Shown in pieces: positions 63,224-64,000 of a stretch of 64,000 nt of DNA. The notes below the pieces were generated by a model. The model was not told the DNA's origin. It did not search any database and saw only the letters and a program-made list of their open reading frames with translations. Made by a program: the position numbers and the translations under genes. Positions within the stretch are counted from its first letter, which is position 1, and each line of letters starts with the position of its first letter. Source of the DNA: Acerihabitans sp015654925 (GTDB taxonomy: Bacteria; Pseudomonadota; Gammaproteobacteria; Enterobacterales; Enterobacteriaceae); NCBI RefSeq assembly GCF_047324175.1, contig NZ_CP178732.1:4712001-4776000 (forward strand), written 5' to 3'.

Positions 63224-64000
63224 CTATTGGCGAGCCAGGCCAAAGAGATCGAGGCTATTACGGTAGATTATATCGGCAATCTGCTCCGGCGGCTCGGCGC
63301 GCAATTCGCATAACGCCTGAAAAGTCAGCAACACGCGTTCCGGTCGATTGGGTTGGCCCTGGTAACCGGACACGGGCATATCCGGCGCGTCGGTTTCCAG
63401 CAATAGCCGCTCCAGCGGCAGGCGGGCCATCACCTGGCGGGTTTTATTGGCGCGCTCATAGGTGATGGTGCCGCCGACGCCGATATAAAACCCCAATTTA
63501 ATGAAGGCCTCCGCCTGCTCGTAACTACCGGCGAATCCATGTACCACGCCGGCGCGCGGCAGCCGGCGCTGGCGCAGCATCATCGCCAGCCGATCGTGGG
63601 TGCGCCGCGAATGCAAAATCACCGGCAAGTCATAACGCGCGGCCAGTTGCAGTTGGGCGTCCAGCAGCGCCGTTTGCCGCTCCATCTGCGGGTCGGCCAT
63701 GTAGTTATCCAGGCCGATTTCGCCGATGGCCACCAGCCGCGGATGAGGTTGTCGTAAATACTGTTCCAGCAGCGCCAGGCCGGCCTCGTCATGCTGGGCG
63801 ATGGCAATGGGATGCATGCCCAATGCGGCATACAGCGCCGGATGGCCATCGGCCAGGGCCAGTACGCCCGCAAAACGCCCCGCCTCCACCGCCGGCACGA
63901 TAATACGCCGCACGCCCGCTTGGGCCGCGCGGCGAATGCTGTCGGCCTCGGCGCCGCTAAACGGCGGAAAATCAAAATGGCAGTGCGTATCGATAAAAAC
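63224..64000 (-). CDS. yjjV: TatD-family metal-dependent hydrolase YjjV (5' end outside window)
   Basis: The open frame reaches the window edge, so the first few residues are missing (E. coli YjjV is 259 aa). Visible TatD-family metal sites are FIDTHCHFDFPPFSG at the N terminus, VAIGEIGLD, VILHSRRTHD, VVHGFAGSYE and LLLETDAPDMP. TatD proteins are metal-dependent nucleases or phosphohydrolases; YjjV's substrate is unknown. It is followed by the deo operon, as in E. coli. Confidence 0.95.
   Translation of the reverse strand, partial: VFIDTHCHFDFPPFSGAEADSIRRAAQAGVRRIIVPAVEAGRFAGVLALADGHPALYAALGMHPIAIAQHDEAGLALLEQYLRQPHPRLVAIGEIGLDNYMADPQMERQTALLDAQLQLAARYDLPVILHSRRTHDRLAMMLRQRRLPRAGVVHGFAGSYEQAEAFIKLGFYIGVGGTITYERANKTRQVMARLPLERLLLETDAPDMPVSGYQGQPNRPERVLLTFQALCELRAEPPEQIADIIYRNSLDLFGLARQ

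Overview
The window reads as chromosomal DNA of a gamma-proteobacterium of the order Enterobacterales. Most proteins match their Escherichia coli counterparts closely in sequence and length, and gene order follows the E. coli thr-origin region: lptD-surA-rsmA-apaGH, folA, carBA-dapB, ispH-fkpB-lspA-ileS-ribF-rpsT, nhaA, dnaJ-dnaK, mog-talB-yaaJ-yaaA, thrCBA, yjtD-arcA, creA-rob-gpmB-yjjX-trpR-slt, ettA-nadR-radA-serB-ytjB and deoDBAC-yjjV. The DNA is GC-rich, with a few AT-richer islets. A Sodalis/Pectobacteriaceae-like lineage is plausible, but the genus cannot be fixed from sequence alone. No rRNA, tRNA, CRISPR array, phage or intact insertion sequence was seen.

Layout. Bases 1-5369 hold an envelope/ribosome operon (lptD partial, surA, rsmA, apaG, apaH) from which pdxA is missing. 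Bases 5370-8980 hold an orphan AT-rich gene, folA, the yjjPB exporter and a LysE-type exporter. Bases 9029-14708 hold carAB and dapB, with two promoters and two ARG boxes ahead of carA. Bases 14975-16777 hold an SMP-30 lactonase-like gene and a toxin-antitoxin-like pair with a 34-bp near-perfect palindrome at its start, in the place where E. coli has rihC. Bases 16877-24520 hold the isoprenoid/lipoprotein/translation cluster, rpsT and nhaA. Bases 24706-28200 are an accessory sugar-acid module (transporter, enolase-superfamily enzyme, LacI regulator) with two identical operator palindromes. Bases 28273-31654 hold dnaKJ with sigma-32 promoters.

Bases 31835-43230 carry an MHS-type transporter, mog, talB, yaaJ, yaaA, the threonine operon with a complete leader peptide and attenuator, and yjtD. 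Bases 43687-49615 carry arcA, creA (without creBCD), rob, gpmB, yjjX, trpR and slt. Bases 50229-51863 are an inserted GT-C-like membrane protein. Bases 52190-64000 carry ettA, nadR, radA, serB, ytjB, the deo nucleoside operon and the 5'-truncated yjjV.

Functionally the window is mainly housekeeping: outer-membrane assembly, pyrimidine/arginine, lysine and threonine synthesis, protein folding, isoprenoid and lipoprotein maturation, NAD and deoxynucleoside salvage. The points of novelty are the small insertions at conserved junctions (5633-6232, 14975-16777, 24706-28200, 31835-33151, 50229-51863) and the matching local losses (pdxA, rihC, nhaR, creBCD, yjjJ/lplA, yjjW/yjjI).
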